Source: Thelonectria olida (taxonomy: Eukaryota; Ascomycota; Sordariomycetes; Hypocreales; Nectriaceae). From it: a stretch of DNA of 64,000 nucleotides. The DNA lies in contig JAGPYM010000006.1 of NCBI GenBank assembly GCA_020736575.1, positions 1,364,001-1,428,000 of the forward strand, written 5' to 3'. The position numbers and the translations under genes were made by a program. This document shows positions 23,801 to 35,657 of the stretch, piece after piece. Every line of letters begins with the position of its first letter. The first letter of the stretch is position 1. The notes beneath the pieces are model-generated. The model ran no database searches, had not been told where the DNA came from, and saw only the letters and a list, made by a program, of their open reading frames with translations.

Positions 23801-24787
23801 TTGAGAAACGGGACGAAAACTACCGGCAGTACGAGGTCGGCCGTTCACATCAAGCGAGGGGCGGGGACCTAGCTTGACTTTCGGCTTGCCGTAGTTGTAA
23901 GGATAGTAGTCGGGTCTGCCTGATTGCGAAGACAGTCGCCCAGCAGCGTCGCCAGCTTCAGGGGAGCCAGGTGTTTCGTCAGCGCCAACGAAATTCGGCA
24001 CGTCGGAAGTGGATGAGGCCGAAAATTTCCTCTCCTCTGGTGACGAAGCGAGTTCCGAGTTGAGCGTCACAGGGCCGTTTTCCGAAGTGGCATCATTGTC
24101 CGATTTTGGTGTTCGCGGTCGCTCGTTTTCATCACCCTCATTGCCCAATGACTGGCGTTTGGAAGCTCGTTGCTGTTGCTCCTCCTCTTCCTCCTCGGCA
24201 ATTTCAACCAGGCGTCTCCGACGTATCGAGCTGGTGGCGGACGAGTTCGAACCCGAAGCAGCGTGCAGCGAGCACGCAGCGGACAGTTTTGTATCCTTGA
24301 GGTCCTTGGCGACGGCGATGTCGAAGGTGGTGTCGTAGGGAGAGAATCGCTCGCAAACGGCGTTGAAGTGGACTGTGACGCGGGCTAGAAAAGTTGAATG
24401 GTGGTTAGTTTGCACAATCAGGGGCCATGGCACTTGAGATGACCGCGATAGGGATTGGGACGGACCTTGGATCAGGCGAGAGCAATCCTCGGGTAAATAT
24501 TTAATCAAGACGTTTCTCCTTCGATATCGCAAGAATCCGTAAAGGGGGCTGGTCTCGTCGTATTCTGAGATCTTGGTGCGGACCTCGACGATGCCGCCGG
24601 AACCACGGCCAAGAAGCTCGACTTCATCGCGACTCGCGTACTTTAGGAGAAACCTGTGTTGGAAGCGCACAAGTTAGCACAGGAACTAGCAAGAAAGGGA
24701 GAAGATATCGCACCATCCTCCAGGTTCTGCGACTGCGGCCTCGTGGGCTTCCTGGATCTTAGGATCGTCCAAGCCATTCAGCGACAT
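20846..24787 (-). CDS. Large protein with N-terminal ADF-H (coactosin-like) and C-terminal PH-like module
   Basis: The model is complement(join(20846..20892,20947..24384,24466..24653,24714..24787)), 1248 residues. Exon 1 reads MSLNGLDDPKIQEAHEAAVA and joins across a 60-nt intron (GCTAAC branch) to GGWFLLKYASRDEVELLGRG. An 81-nt intron whose length is a multiple of three follows (GTCCGT...TTCTAG). The last intron is 54 nt (GTGAGT, GACTAAC, TGTAG) and gives the final residues KVLATLQDAHRKHAAKLGH. Residues about 1-125 have the spacing of an ADF homology domain as in coactosin and Abp1: WFLLKY, GSGGIVEV, YGFLRY, NVLIKYLPE. The middle, about 1000 residues, is disordered and Ser/Pro/Glu-rich with many SRS and SRRSS patches, likely phosphorylated. 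The last 110 residues (WKRRNMCLDAQGFLILSA ... ELPNSVALDF) look like a PH-type fold. An actin-cortex or membrane scaffold is inferred. I do not know a named orthologue. Confidence 0.82.
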
Positions 24788-27005
24788 GGCGCCTCAAGTG
24801 CAAAGGGGGGAGGAGAGGAACGGGCCGTACGAGGAGGCCTAGAAGCGCGCATCAAGGAGATGCGGGTGAATTCGACAACAAAGGAGTGACAAAGGGGCCG
24901 AAATAACAACAACAAGAAGAAGAAGAATATTAACGCTGGCTGCCGACGAGGGGGAGGACAAGTCGTAGCAGCAGCAGCAGCAAATAATTGCAGCAGTCCT
25001 GACCTGAGTGAGTGAAGTGGGTAGTAGCGCAGGGAGATGTTTAGTTAAATTGGGGGTCGAGTGGATTGGCGCGGGTCACACCCAAATGGCAAAAGATTTC
25101 AGGGGCAGCACCACCTTCCGCCAGCCCAGGGAACAATGCAAATATGGGGCAGCGAATCAAAGACTTGTCTCGTCTTCCCATGTCGATTGAGTGATGGTTG
25201 TTGGGCGTGCCCAGCAAGTGTGTGTGTACGATTAATTGTTGGTTACCTTTTACAATGTCTATTCGTATTATTAGAAAGATCCCCCTTTCCTTCCTTGCCA
25301 CACATACATGTTGCAAGTGCGAACAAGTTGGCTAACTGCGCCAATAAATCACGTATCGTCCATCATTCACCGACACAGAAACACATCCGACACGCAAACC
25401 GGTAGCCGGTAACTAGAAACAACCCATCACGCTACCCAATCCGTCTCGGTATAGAAACAACAAACAAAACAAAAGTAAAAAAAGACCCTTCTCAACTCAA
25501 TTCACAGCTCGAGCTTCGCTCTCAGCTGCAATCAGCAAACCAGCTGATGTTTGCGTTGGTGTCAACCCGTCGTCTCCATCGTCGTCCGCTTTCAGCTCTC
25601 TTACACAGCAACAGGTTCGCAGAGTCGTGCCATCTTGTTTGCTTTTTCCCTTCCAGCCATTGCACCAGAGTTTTCCATTTTGTTTCCTTTCCCACTTCTG
25701 TCTTATTACCCTCTTTGCTTTTTTCCTTCTCTCTTCTCTTCTTTCCCCTCCATCCTTCCATCGGATCCGTGAACCGCCACCGTGATGCGTTCTTGGCAGC
25801 CGACGTCAAGTCGTCAATCGAGGCGCCACCACGCAACCTTTTCACGCGGGCGTGGGATGCATGCAGCATAGCTTCAGCTGCCAATGAACGGCTGAGGGTG
25901 CCTCTCAGCCGTCAGCGCCAAACTCTCTTGACTTACACGAAATAATACCAAGGTATCCGAACATACGCAAGTAGTCTAACTACATCCTAGCTTACCGAGT
26001 AGCTTACTGCTACTTCGTCCAGAGACTTTTCCATTCCCGTTTCCCAGCCGCATCCATCGTAATCTGCGCCATCTCGCAGAAGACGCCTCGGCTTTTTCAT
26101 TTAGCCAGCGGCTTGTGTGAAATTATGTCGGTCACAGCGCTCCCAATTTCGCCCTCAAGCTCATCACACTCTATCACAGGCCCATCTCTGATCCCTGCCC
26201 ACTCAAATTGTCTTCTCTTCCCCGTAGTTGTCTTGAGCAAGTCGGCTAATTAACTAGTACAAGCTGATGTTTCTAGAGCTTCCAGGGCGTAACGCCAACC
26301 CAATAACTCGATATATCACCGTCTCTCACTACCTCTTTTAAATCCCCCCGGCGACCTCCTCGAGCCCATTCCATGACATTACTCAACGCCCAAACTTAAG
26401 CTGCCGAATCTAGCCCCAGACTCCCGTCCTCCCTGGTTCGGGTTACGCTAGCCGGAGTGGCTTGTGCCATCGAGATCTCGGCAGGAAGCCTACCTCTACC
26501 TCCTACGAAACAGTTTAAGCACCAAGAGGCAAAGCCAGTTTCCAACTCACAGTTTCAATCATCAATCTAGGTATGTAGTAAAAACAGCAAAGTAGAGTTA
26601 TTGGTACTGGCACAACCCGTCAGCATCAACCTCGTTGACATCAACAGACTGCGAGGTACATGTACATAGAAAACTAGCCTACAAACCCGAGCAACCCTGT
26701 TCATCAAACGCTTCAAAGCTTTGGTCTCCTCACGTGCCCTAACTCAGGACAACACTATCAACTCCCAGCAAGCGAATGCTCCATGTACTTGTAGATTCGT
26801 TCATGTCTTGTCCTATAACCCACCCAGCCCGGCCCGGCCAGAGCCGCCTTGCTTCCCCCGCTCTTCGGTAACTCATATCGCAGTCTAAGCAAAGTTCAGT
26901 AGAGGATGCAAGCACAGGTAGTGTTTCCTCGTGCCCCAGTAGGCAGTATCCCAACCCTACTATCCTTCTCCGACTTTGCGTCAATCTCTATGGTAAATTC
27001 TTCTG
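24788..27005. other. Intergenic: leader of ADF-H gene and 3' side of PP2C gene
   Basis: The first 200 bases hold simple repeats in the likely 5' leader of the ADF-H gene: AAC and AAG triplets at about 24905-24927 and AGC triplets at about 24967-24982. The rest, including a pyrimidine-rich tract at about 25640-25760, shows no supportable gene. Confidence 0.5.
24905..24982. repeat. Triplet microsatellites (AAC)n, (AAG)n, (AGC)n
   Basis: Short runs of AAC and AAG triplets are followed about 40 bases later by five or so AGC triplets, all upstream of the ADF-H gene start. They probably lie in its 5' leader or core promoter. Confidence 0.7.
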
Positions 27006-28744
27006 TTATGCCTTCTCGGATGGCAAATTCTTCTCGCTCTCCACAACTGCCTTCTCAGCATCCGTGGTTTCGCCTGGTTTCGGCTTCTCTTCGATGGGAT
27101 CCGGCTCTTCTTCTAGAACGACTGTGTCCAAAGACGTGGGCACAAAATCTCCGTCCGAAGTGGCATTGCTAGCCGAGACGCCTACCGCAGGTACAGAGCC
27201 CTCCGCAATCTTCTGCTTAACATCTTTCACAATCTTGTCTGCCTCGCTGGTGCCCTCTCCTTCAGCAGCGGCATCTTTGTTTTGATTCATGTCCAATCGA
27301 ACAATCATACAGGACAGATTGTCTGTGCTGAATCGGTTGAGGGCATGGTCCACAAGAAGCTTTGAGGCCGTGACAGGGTCCTCCATATTCCGGACCAAGT
27401 CTACGGCTTCCTGGTCGCTACAGACATCCCAGAGCTAATTGCTGTTAGCGTTTCGTCCATTGGGATATTTCATAGTCGAGTTTAACTTACTCCATCACAA
27501 GCAATGATAATGAACTCGTCACTATCAGGTTGAATCACCGTCTCGGTCGTGTATGGGTGACCTGTGACGAGCTTCTTCATGTAGGCATCACCTAGCGCCC
27601 GGGTAACAGCAAGGACACCGTTGACGCGGTTGTTTAGAATCAAACCACCCGCATTGGCAATTCTCTTTCCTTCGACCTCGTCGCTTCCTTTGTGATCGTA
27701 GGACAAGCGCAGGGCTTTTCCGGCCCGACATAAAATAATGCGAGCATCTCCCACATTCGCAGTGTAAAGGACCCGTGATCGGGTAGTGGCAGCCTTGGAC
27801 TTGGCAACATTACCGTCAGTAGGTGCAGGTTGGGTCTCAAGGGTGGGTGTTGTTGACTCCTTGGGCTTTTCCTTTTCCTTTTCGGATTGGGAGGGAGGGT
27901 CAGGGGCTGACCGCTCACTAATAAACCGGTCTTCCCAACGCAGCACGGCGACGGCAGCTGTGCAACCACTGTTCTTCAGAGGCAACTTCTCGAGCTGAGC
28001 GTCGGCGGTTGTGAAGGCGAGATCGAGAACTTCGGGGATCTGGGCGTTGGGGTGCTTTCGTATGAGCTCTTCGAGAATGATATGGAGCTTCTTTCCGCAC
28101 CAGTCTGCGGCAAAGGTGCCAGCATGCCCATCAAAGATGGCAAAGTAACCGTTATCCGATTCAACCATGTCCTGGACTGATACCTCCGACACATCTCCTT
28201 CGGCTGTGTCCTTACCAGAGGAATCAGTTAGGGGAGGGGTCTGAACGAAATTATACAAAAAGGCATGAGTGTCTTCCATGGTCCGGCGGCATTTCTTGTT
28301 CCTATCTTCCCAAACGCCGACATGGAACGTGGACTTGGGGCCTGGCATCGACTCGCCAGCCGAGTTGTTGTGCTGGCCCTGGGGAACTGCAAGAGCGGGA
28401 TCCTGCTTGCCCAGCCTCTGGAGGGGTGATTGCGAGGCCATCTCGGTTGCAGCTATGCCACGACCGCCTTGGGAGAAACTTAAAGAATTCTTGGCCGAGG
28501 CAAGTAGGCTACTGGCCTTGCTGCTAACACTGCTACTTCTGCGCTTCTTATCTGTTGAGCCGCCTGTGTCCTGCCGAGTAGGCGGGCTACCATTTCCACT
28601 GCGCTTCTCTCCACTAGGTGTCTGGTCGGTCGCCTTGATGGGCGCGGACGAACTGGGGCCGGGGCTGGTTTCAGGAGAGGACTTGTCGGACTTGGAATCG
28701 TTGTCGGATTTGTGGTTCGAGGAGTTTGAGCTGCCGCCAAACAT
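27006..28744 (-). CDS. PTC1: Protein phosphatase 2C, Ptc1-type
   Basis: The model is complement(join(27006..27434,27491..28744)), 560 residues, with one 56-nt intron (GTAAGT, GCTAAC, TTAG). It splices IIIACDG to [16 protein letters not shown] and completes the catalytic core. PP2C is a Mg/Mn-dependent Ser/Thr phosphatase. The visible motifs are RRTMED (residues 153-158), FAIFDGHAG (201-209), [45 protein letters not shown] and [10 protein letters not shown], which cover the metal-binding aspartates. Both [18 protein letters not shown] and the region after DGLWD resemble yeast Ptc1, a negative regulator of MAP-kinase (HOG, cell-wall) pathways; that role here is inferred. The first 135 residues are disordered and Ser-rich. 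A charged insert of roughly 50 residues separates VLRWEDRF from [10 protein letters not shown]. The start is uncertain, because the frame stays open for about 33 codons upstream of the ATG without another ATG. Confidence 0.9.
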
Positions 28745-31456
28745 TCTATTTAGCAGACTTCCCCCAGTAGAGGAGAGACTGCGGCGCTTGTTGGTCGCCA
28801 GCTTTGTGGATGGGGAGGATGGGTCTGGGCGGGTCGACGAGGTTTAAGAAAGGGGGCTGAGGACCTGGACCCTTGGGGCGTATCAGGTCTCGTCGGCGTT
28901 GGGTTTGGTGACGTCGTTGTTCAAATGGACGTTGCGGGGGTCAGCAAACAGGTGACTGTTGCGATGGCAGGGCGTGAGGGTAGGTATCTCGTTGAGGGGT
29001 TCGGTGGCGGGGTGAAGCGTCAAGGTACTTTGTAGGGCGAGCTGGTTGGAAAAGAGGCGACGTCGGTGTGGATGGCAGAATCGGTTCAAATTGACCTGTA
29101 CGGGTCAGGTTTCAGGTCTCAGTCGAAAGGAAAGAGGCTGGGATAAAGGCAAATGGGTCTGAAGAGGGAGGCTGATGTGGTAGAAGTGTACGGGAGAAGG
29201 CTGGAGGGGCGCCGGGGGAGGTCACAGCCAAGCGCACAACAAACGCCGCCAACGCTCAGTGCGTCCGTGGTCAGGCTGTATCAGAGCTTGTAAGGCCGCG
29301 TCTAGGCCGCGATACAGCGACAAGAATTAAGCTGGAAAAGGATCCAGGCTGAGGAGCGTGGAACAGTCGTGCAGACCAAGGTCGAGCGATGCAAGGCAAG
29401 GTAGCGTGACGTATGTAGGTAGTAGGTAAGGCAAGTAGGCACTGGCGGGGAGGGGAGGGGACAGGACCCGACCAGGAGGGTGGCTATAAGCTTGGGACAC
29501 AACGATACACGGCCAGAGAGCGCACGCGCGAGATGGCAAGCGGAGGGCACGATGGGAATGTTTGCAGGGCAACAAGGGGCGTCGTCAATGCAAACGAGGA
29601 GATTTAACATACCAACAGAACAAGGCCAGGCGATGATGATGCGGATGATATTGATTGAGCGATTGAGTGAAACAAGGTCGACGACAAAGAGATGACGGAG
29701 AAGACTTGACGGCCGAGGAACGAAAAAAAGGCCGGAGACTTCGTTCGAATGGACTCGAGAGGGGAAGGCCAAGGTGCAGCTAAGACGCGGGAGGGCCGGA
29801 GGAGGAGCAGTTAGGGTCGGTGTCGGTGTTGTAAGTCGGAGGTAATTTATAGCGGCTGGCGGTGGTCGGTGGTCGGTGGTCGGTGGGAGTGGAGAGGTAG
29901 TTCGATGGCATTTGAGGAAGACGGTCAACAAGTCGGTAGGCGGAGTAATGAGTGAGACTAAAGTAATGATGGATAATTACGAATAAATAGTAGCTTGCTC
30001 TTCGAAGGACGTGACGGAGGCGGGTGACCGAATTGCCAGGGTAAGGCAGGCGCACTTCGTAGCTTAGGTACCTAGAATTCAGGCCAAAGTCAATGAACGG
30101 CCTCATCAGCACTTGGAGCAAAAGACACCCGACCAGGCACAAGAGACGAACAAGTCACCGAACCCACTGACTTTAGCTGATGACAGCAATCACCGGACTG
30201 GTCAAACGTTAGTGGAGTCGAGATGAAGGCTGGTCAACTCAAGGCTGGGGGACTGGATGTCACTGGACTCGCTGAGCTTGTTCATTGCGCCAAAGCTTCT
30301 CCATCCCCAACGCTCCCACGTCAGTGGTCAGTCGCTACATAAATCTAGGGCTGTAACATCTATCCCATGCAGTTTGAGGGCGCCTAAAGCGGGACTGGGA
30401 ACCTCGACTCCGACTCTCTGAGCGCTCCACGGGAGTGGAGTCAGATTGAAACGGAGTTGAGATGCGTCCGTCCGTGTCGTCTCATCTCATCTCAGCTTCC
30501 ACATGGGTTCCAGAAATAAACGTCCGTCCAAATCATGACACTCAGCAGGCCAGGACGGAGAGCAGCAACACAACCACCGGTCTCCGTCTCCGGTGCTTCC
30601 GAACACAAGACAATTACAGGTCTCGGTCAAGGCAGCTGCCCTGAACCACTCGCGCTCTTATTTGAAACTACTACTTCAACCACGATGCAAATATATTGAC
30701 TTTGTCTCGTCGTCAGTCTTGAAACAGCAGCCGTATATGGATAATGATATCTTCTTGCATGAATCCTCGAATTTTCAAAGGTCGCACAGAGTATCCCTAC
30801 TTTTGAACACGCATTCTCAGTGTGTTTGCCTGTTTTTGCATTGCAGATTCTCGGCGGCTTGACTTGCCGTGGTATGAGTGTTGCCCCCTTGGACGTCGTA
30901 CCAGTTAACTACCTAGTGATGTCTCCCAAAAGTTCATTTGCAGCTGACGATCAAAGTATGGCGCAATTTTACCTGGGTACCATGCATGGATACTACTCTA
31001 ATCGTGTTGGTGCGCCCACTGTAAGTTCCTGTCCTCAATTATCCATCCTGTCATTTTCTATCCGAATATCGCGTTTGCGTAGGTGCGATGCTCTTTCGAG
31101 ACTTCACTTCGGTTCAGGTCTGCACAATAGTATACCACGGGGATATCGCGAAAAGGAGCTGTCGATTGCTCCATCATCTATAAGAACAGATCATCTCACC
31201 GAATCAAAGTACTGAAACTGTGCAAATTAAAAGATTTGTGCCTCTCAGGATACCTTGACGCCTAATAAGCCACGAAAGCAAACAACATAAGTTCCAGCTC
31301 TCAATATCATACCCGCTCAGCTATCATCACCTAGCTTTCGTTGCTTTAATTATCCAACCTCGTAGTGGCCAGTGATGTCGGGTACGTGTCGTGACCAGCA
31401 ATTTCCGAGTCGGCCTGGCATCTGACTGGACCATACCATCAACTCTGAGTAGCCAT
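28745..31456. other. Intergenic between PP2C leader and Vps2 3' end
   Basis: This 2.7 kb region has no frame that looks conserved. It contains G-rich segments on the plus strand, at 29447-29460 (three runs of four G) and 29863-29886 (a GGTCGGT-type tandem repeat). These sit about 0.7-1.1 kb upstream of the PP2C start. Confidence 0.55.
29863..29886. repeat. Heptamer tandem repeat (GGTCGGT)n
   Basis: At least three head-to-tail copies of a seven-base unit of the form GGTCGGT. The short G runs could also pair as a two-layer quadruplex on the plus strand. Confidence 0.7.
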
Positions 31457-32298
31457 CTACTTCCTCAAGCTATCCAGCCTTGCTTGGAGGTCATCGTCGA
31501 GCGGATCGCCACCTCCGACAGCCTGAGCAATCCTTCCCTCGGACACCTTGGGGTTACCTATTGTCGTTGGCGTTTCACCGAGCTGTATGCAATTAGCCTC
31601 AATCCATTCGATCGAGAAGAATCGGAAAACACGTACCGCCTGGTTGAAATCAATGCCGATCTCTTCCAATACCTGCTCCACCACCTCATCGCCTTCTTCC
31701 TCCACGCCCACATCCATCGCATCATCCATTGCGTCGTCCATTATCTCTTGCCGCTGCTCCATGATATCATTCTCTCTCTCGAATTCCATGGCGATCTTCT
31801 GAAGTGCCGGAAGGTTCATCGACTTATTCATACTTCCCAGGGCCATTGTTGCTCCCTTCATTGCTTGCATCATCTGCTCGTTGGTCCGGTGTGTCTGTCG
31901 TGTCCTCTAGTCAGCCATATCTGCCCAACAATAATAGTATATAGATGCGCACCTGGAGCCGTAGAGATATTTGCTGGAGCTGGCTTCGCATGCCGTAGAA
32001 CTTCTCAACGTATCGCCGAGTTCGGACAAGATCCTTTGCCTGGATCTTGCAGGCGCCCATTTGACCATTCTTGGCGCTTGTCTTGATTTGCTGGATAAGT
32101 GTCTTCTCTTGCTTCTCAAGCTTGACACGGGTCTGATCGAGTTCACGGATGGCCTTGTCGAGCATTCGCTGGTTCTTGCGCAGACGCTCCGCGGGCGTCA
32201 TGCGCTTCCCAAAGGCCCATTCAAGGATCTAGGTATCCATGAGACATATTAGCTCTCTTGGGGAAGGTCTGCAGCGACGTCATCGGCCTTACATTCAT
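31457..32298 (-). CDS. VPS2: ESCRT-III subunit Vps2/Did4 (CHMP2)
   Basis: The model is complement(join(31457..31582,31637..31894,31953..32228,32293..32298)), 221 residues. Exon 1 is only ATG AAT, joined across 64 nt to ILEWAFGKRMTPAERLRKNQ, the standard start of fungal Vps2. The other introns are 58 nt (between RLQ and THRTNEQMMQ) and 54 nt (after GIDFNQA). The protein is a basic N-terminal helical bundle (TRVKLEKQEKTLIQQIK, AKDLVRTRRYVEKFYGMRSQ) followed by an acidic C-terminal half with DDAMDDAMDVGVEEEGDE. The last residues, DDDLQARLDSLRK, form a textbook MIM1 helix ((D/E)xxLxxRLxxL(K/R)), which recruits the MIT domain of the ATPase Vps4. Vps2 with Vps24 caps Snf7 filaments at endosomes during multivesicular-body formation. 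It is divergent from the mitofusin gene and shares its promoter. Confidence 0.95.
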
Positions 32299-32916
32299 GA
32301 TTCGCGGGGGAGGATGGAGGCGGCGGGAGGGTGAACAATTCGATGGTATTGCGACGTGTCCAAGGTTGAACAGCACCCGATATCGCTATGGTCGGAGAGG
32401 AGGAGGTGTTAAAAAGTCGGAGAATGTGGAAGCGAGGCAGCGACGAAAGCCAAAGCGCTCGTTGAGTCGGTACCTAGAGATGGTGAGAGAAAGCGAGGGC
32501 CACTCTCATGTCAGTTGGGCTGCGGGCAGGAGCACTACGTAACCAGCCTTCCGCGGGAAGGCCGCAGGCTTGGCTGAGTCTGGCACTGTGGCTCTGTCGT
32601 CTGGTCCTAGCGCAATTGGCAGCTCCGAACCGTTTTGTTAGCAGCTGCTTGTCACATGCCCAATCGATAAGATAACGCAACCTCTTCCGATGCTCTCCCG
32701 AGCCATCCACCAATCAACGCGTCACCACCTAAAAACCGGCCCCCGGCAATTTGCCGCCCGTCGCCAAAAATCATGCAACATGGGTTGGTGTCCAAGTTTC
32801 CGAGTCCCACGCCGCCCTAACATCTTCAACTCCAACCCGAACTCCTCTTCCTACAACGTCGTCATCACCAGCCAAAGTGACTGAACCATGCCGTTCGGTC
32901 CTCGCGATTCTTCAGC
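32299..32916. promoter_or_regulatory. Bidirectional promoter between Vps2 and Fzo1
   Basis: 618 bases separate the two divergent start codons. Visible motifs include CCAAT at about 32660 and 32710 on the plus strand and GATAAG at about 32666, core elements for HAP-type and GATA factors in fungi. A frame with an ATG at 32690 ends before the Fzo1 start and would be an upstream ORF if transcription begins before it. Function is inferred from gene layout only. Confidence 0.45.
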
Positions 32917-35657
32917 ATGAGCCAGGACTACTTCAACGGCAAGGGAAAGGCCCCTCTGCACCAGGAGGCTGATTCCGAATCCTCCTCAGATGCCGAGTCA
33001 AACCCAACCAATAATCCGCCACCGCCCGGGGCTCGACCCAACTACATGACTGTGGGCAATGGCACTACGTCAGCACATGCAGCACGCCTGCAGAGTATGC
33101 TCGACTCAGGATACGGTGGTAGCAGCATGGCCGACGACGACGAGCGGACATTAATTGCTGAAGCTCATGCCATCGACATGCATCACGATCATCGTCAGTC
33201 GGGTGCCATCCACCAGTTGTGGTACAATTCCCACCGTACTACCCTCGGTCGGTCCATCAACCGAACTGTCGAACTTTTGCGAGAACTCCAGGAGATGAAC
33301 GCCTCGTGGCCAGCCCACTATCCCTCTGTCCAGCGAGCCCGAGCCGCCTCACCCGAACCTTCACGACCCGGCATCTCCCAAACGCAGTCGAATATTGGCG
33401 CTCCTTCACCCAGCAAAGGACGCAATCCCATGCTCCGGCGTTCTTTGACTGCCGCCGAGAGCAGTGGCGAATCCAGCCGAGCGGCCGAAAACAGATCAGT
33501 CCCCGAACCTCGATTGGTTTCTCCCCAGATTGCACAGGAATTCTCCATTCTGAAGCTTGATTTGAAGCTGGGATCGTTGCATCAGGCGGAGCTCGTTCAT
33601 TCTCTAGAGAAGAGCTCTATTGCGTCACTTTTGGACGGCAAGATTACCACCAGTATCAAGCATCTCTACTCTCTCCGCGATCGCATTGAAGACACCGCAA
33701 GCAAGGTCCTGATCACTGGTGACCTCAATGCTGGAAAATCGACATTTTGCAACGCCCTCCTGCGACGAAAGGTTCTTCCCGAAGACCAACAACCCTGCAC
33801 GGCCATCTTTTGTGAGGTATTGGACGCCAGGGAGAACTCGGGCATCGAAGAAGTCCATGCGGTGCACCAAGATACCGTGTATGATCGGAACGACGAAACG
33901 ACCTACGATGTGTTTACCCTGCAAGAGTTGGAAAATATTGTCATCGACAATGAAAATTATACACAATGCAAGATCTATGTTAAGGACTCGAGGACCATTG
34001 ATGAGTCCTTGCTGAACAACGGAGTCGTTGACATTGCTCTGATCGATGCTCCAGGCCTCAACTCAGACACGACAAAGACGACGGCCATTTTTGCCCGACA
34101 AGAGGAGATTGATGTGGTGGTCTTTGTGGTTTCTGCCGCCAATCACTTCACTCAGTCTGCCAAGGAGTTCATTTGGGCAGCTGCTGCCGAGAAGGCGTAC
34201 ATCTTTATTGTTGTCAACGGCTATGACAACATCAGGGACAAGAACCGGTGCCAGAAGATGATCATGGATCAGGTCGCGGGCCTGAGTCCCCGGACGGCCA
34301 AGGAATCTTCTGAGCTGGTTCACTTCGTCTCCAGTAATGCCATCCCTGTTGGACCATCCCCTCCTGGCGGCCCTGGTGGAGGTGGCAGCGGGAGCTCAAG
34401 TGGAGGGGGCGGTGACCCCGGCGATGGCGACGATAAGGGCAAGGGCAAGGACCTGGAGAAGATCCGTGACTTTGAAGCTCTGGAGCAGTCACTACGACGA
34501 TTCGTCCTAGAGAAGCGGGCACGGTCGAAGCTTGCCCCTGCCCGAACCTATCTTCTCAACATCCTCAACGATGTTCATAACCTGGCGACCGTCAACCAGG
34601 AAGTGGCCCAGTCTGAGCTTGAACGAGTGACAAAGGAGCTCAAGGATCTTGAGCCTCAACTCGAGTCCAGCCGAAAGGCTCGCTCCGAGGTTAGTGACCA
34701 AGTTGACGCCAGCATCGAACAAACTTGCAAGGACGTTTACGACCGCACCCGCTCGGAGCTCAACTCGGCCATTCTCCATGCCGGCAATACCGACTATCAT
34801 ATTCCATACCCCGGGTTTTTGAACGCTTTCCAGTATGCTGAGGACCTGAAGGAGGCCATGCTCTCCCATATTCACGACTCAGTTACCGTGTGCGAGGAAT
34901 ACGCCCGCAGTCGTACAGTGAAGGGCGTTAACACCATCAAACAGCTTGGTATCCTGCACATCGGCGATGAATTCCAAAATCTCCAATTCAAGCCAGATGC
35001 AATGTTCCGTCGCAAGCGCGACGCCCTGGCCCGTGACGTTCATATCCCTACCGAGCTATGGGACTTTGTCGACTGGACTACACTGTTGCAACGCCAGGAG
35101 AAATATGCTGGCACGGGAATGGCCCTCACCGTCGCCGGTGCTGTGGTTCCCAGGATGATCGGCATGACCTCATGGGTTGACCAAGCTGTCATGGCGACAC
35201 GAGTTCTCAGCAACGACAATCTTCGCCAGCTCATTCTTCCTGGTATTTTGGTGGCTGGTAAGTTGAGCTCTTGCGCAATCCAACGGCCCGTCTCACTAAC
35301 ATTATCCCAGTCGCTGCCGCTTCCGCATACGTCCTCCAGCAAATCCCTAATTCCCTTCCGCCACGCCTCGCCACCAAGATCTCAACTCAGCTCGCCGACC
35401 TCGACTACGTCCACTCCAATTCGGCACGTGTGTCTTCGGCGGTTCGCAAGGTCTTGCGTTTCCCTGCCGACAACCTCCGCGTCGGCCTCGATCAGAGCGT
35501 CAAGGACCTCAACGCCAAGCGGGACGAGACGGTCAAGGTCAAGGAAGAGAGCGGCCGCGCCAACAAGTATTTCGCCAACCTCGTCCGCACCAGCCAGGAC
35601 CAGCGAAACAGCGTCGAGGCCATCGACCTAGACGCCCCGCCGCCAGGTGCGCATTGA
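32917..35657 (+). CDS. FZO1: Mitofusin, mitochondrial outer-membrane fusion GTPase
   Basis: The model is join(32917..35257,35311..35657), 895 residues. The 53-nt intron (GTAAGT, ACTAAC, CCCAG) joins ILVA to VAAASAYVLQQIP. It is a dynamin-family GTPase that tethers and fuses mitochondrial outer membranes. The GTPase domain has G1 GDLNAGKS (268-275), G2 threonine in PCTA (about 295), G3 DAPG (377-380) and G4 NGYD (434-437). Before it lies HR-N-like helix sequence (LGSLHQAELVHSLEKSSIAS) after a disordered 200-residue leader. A Gly/Ser-rich insert occupies about 478-512, and a long helical segment follows (VNQEVAQSELERVTKELKDL). Two hydrophobic segments, about 733-750 and 773-792, are the paired membrane spans that place both ends in the cytosol. 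The C-terminal heptad region (VRKVLRFPADNLRVGLDQSV) comes next. The unspliced frame would run on to an artefactual 904-residue product. Confidence 0.95.

Noticed and set aside
22000..24400. Several plus-strand frames of 60-174 codons within the ADF-H gene
   Set aside because: Antisense shadows of the low-complexity Ser/Glu-rich exon.
29302..29931. 209-codon minus-strand frame upstream of the PP2C gene
   Set aside because: Its start lies in Thr/Pro-rich repeat-derived sequence. Composition is unlike neighbouring genes and no motif is seen.
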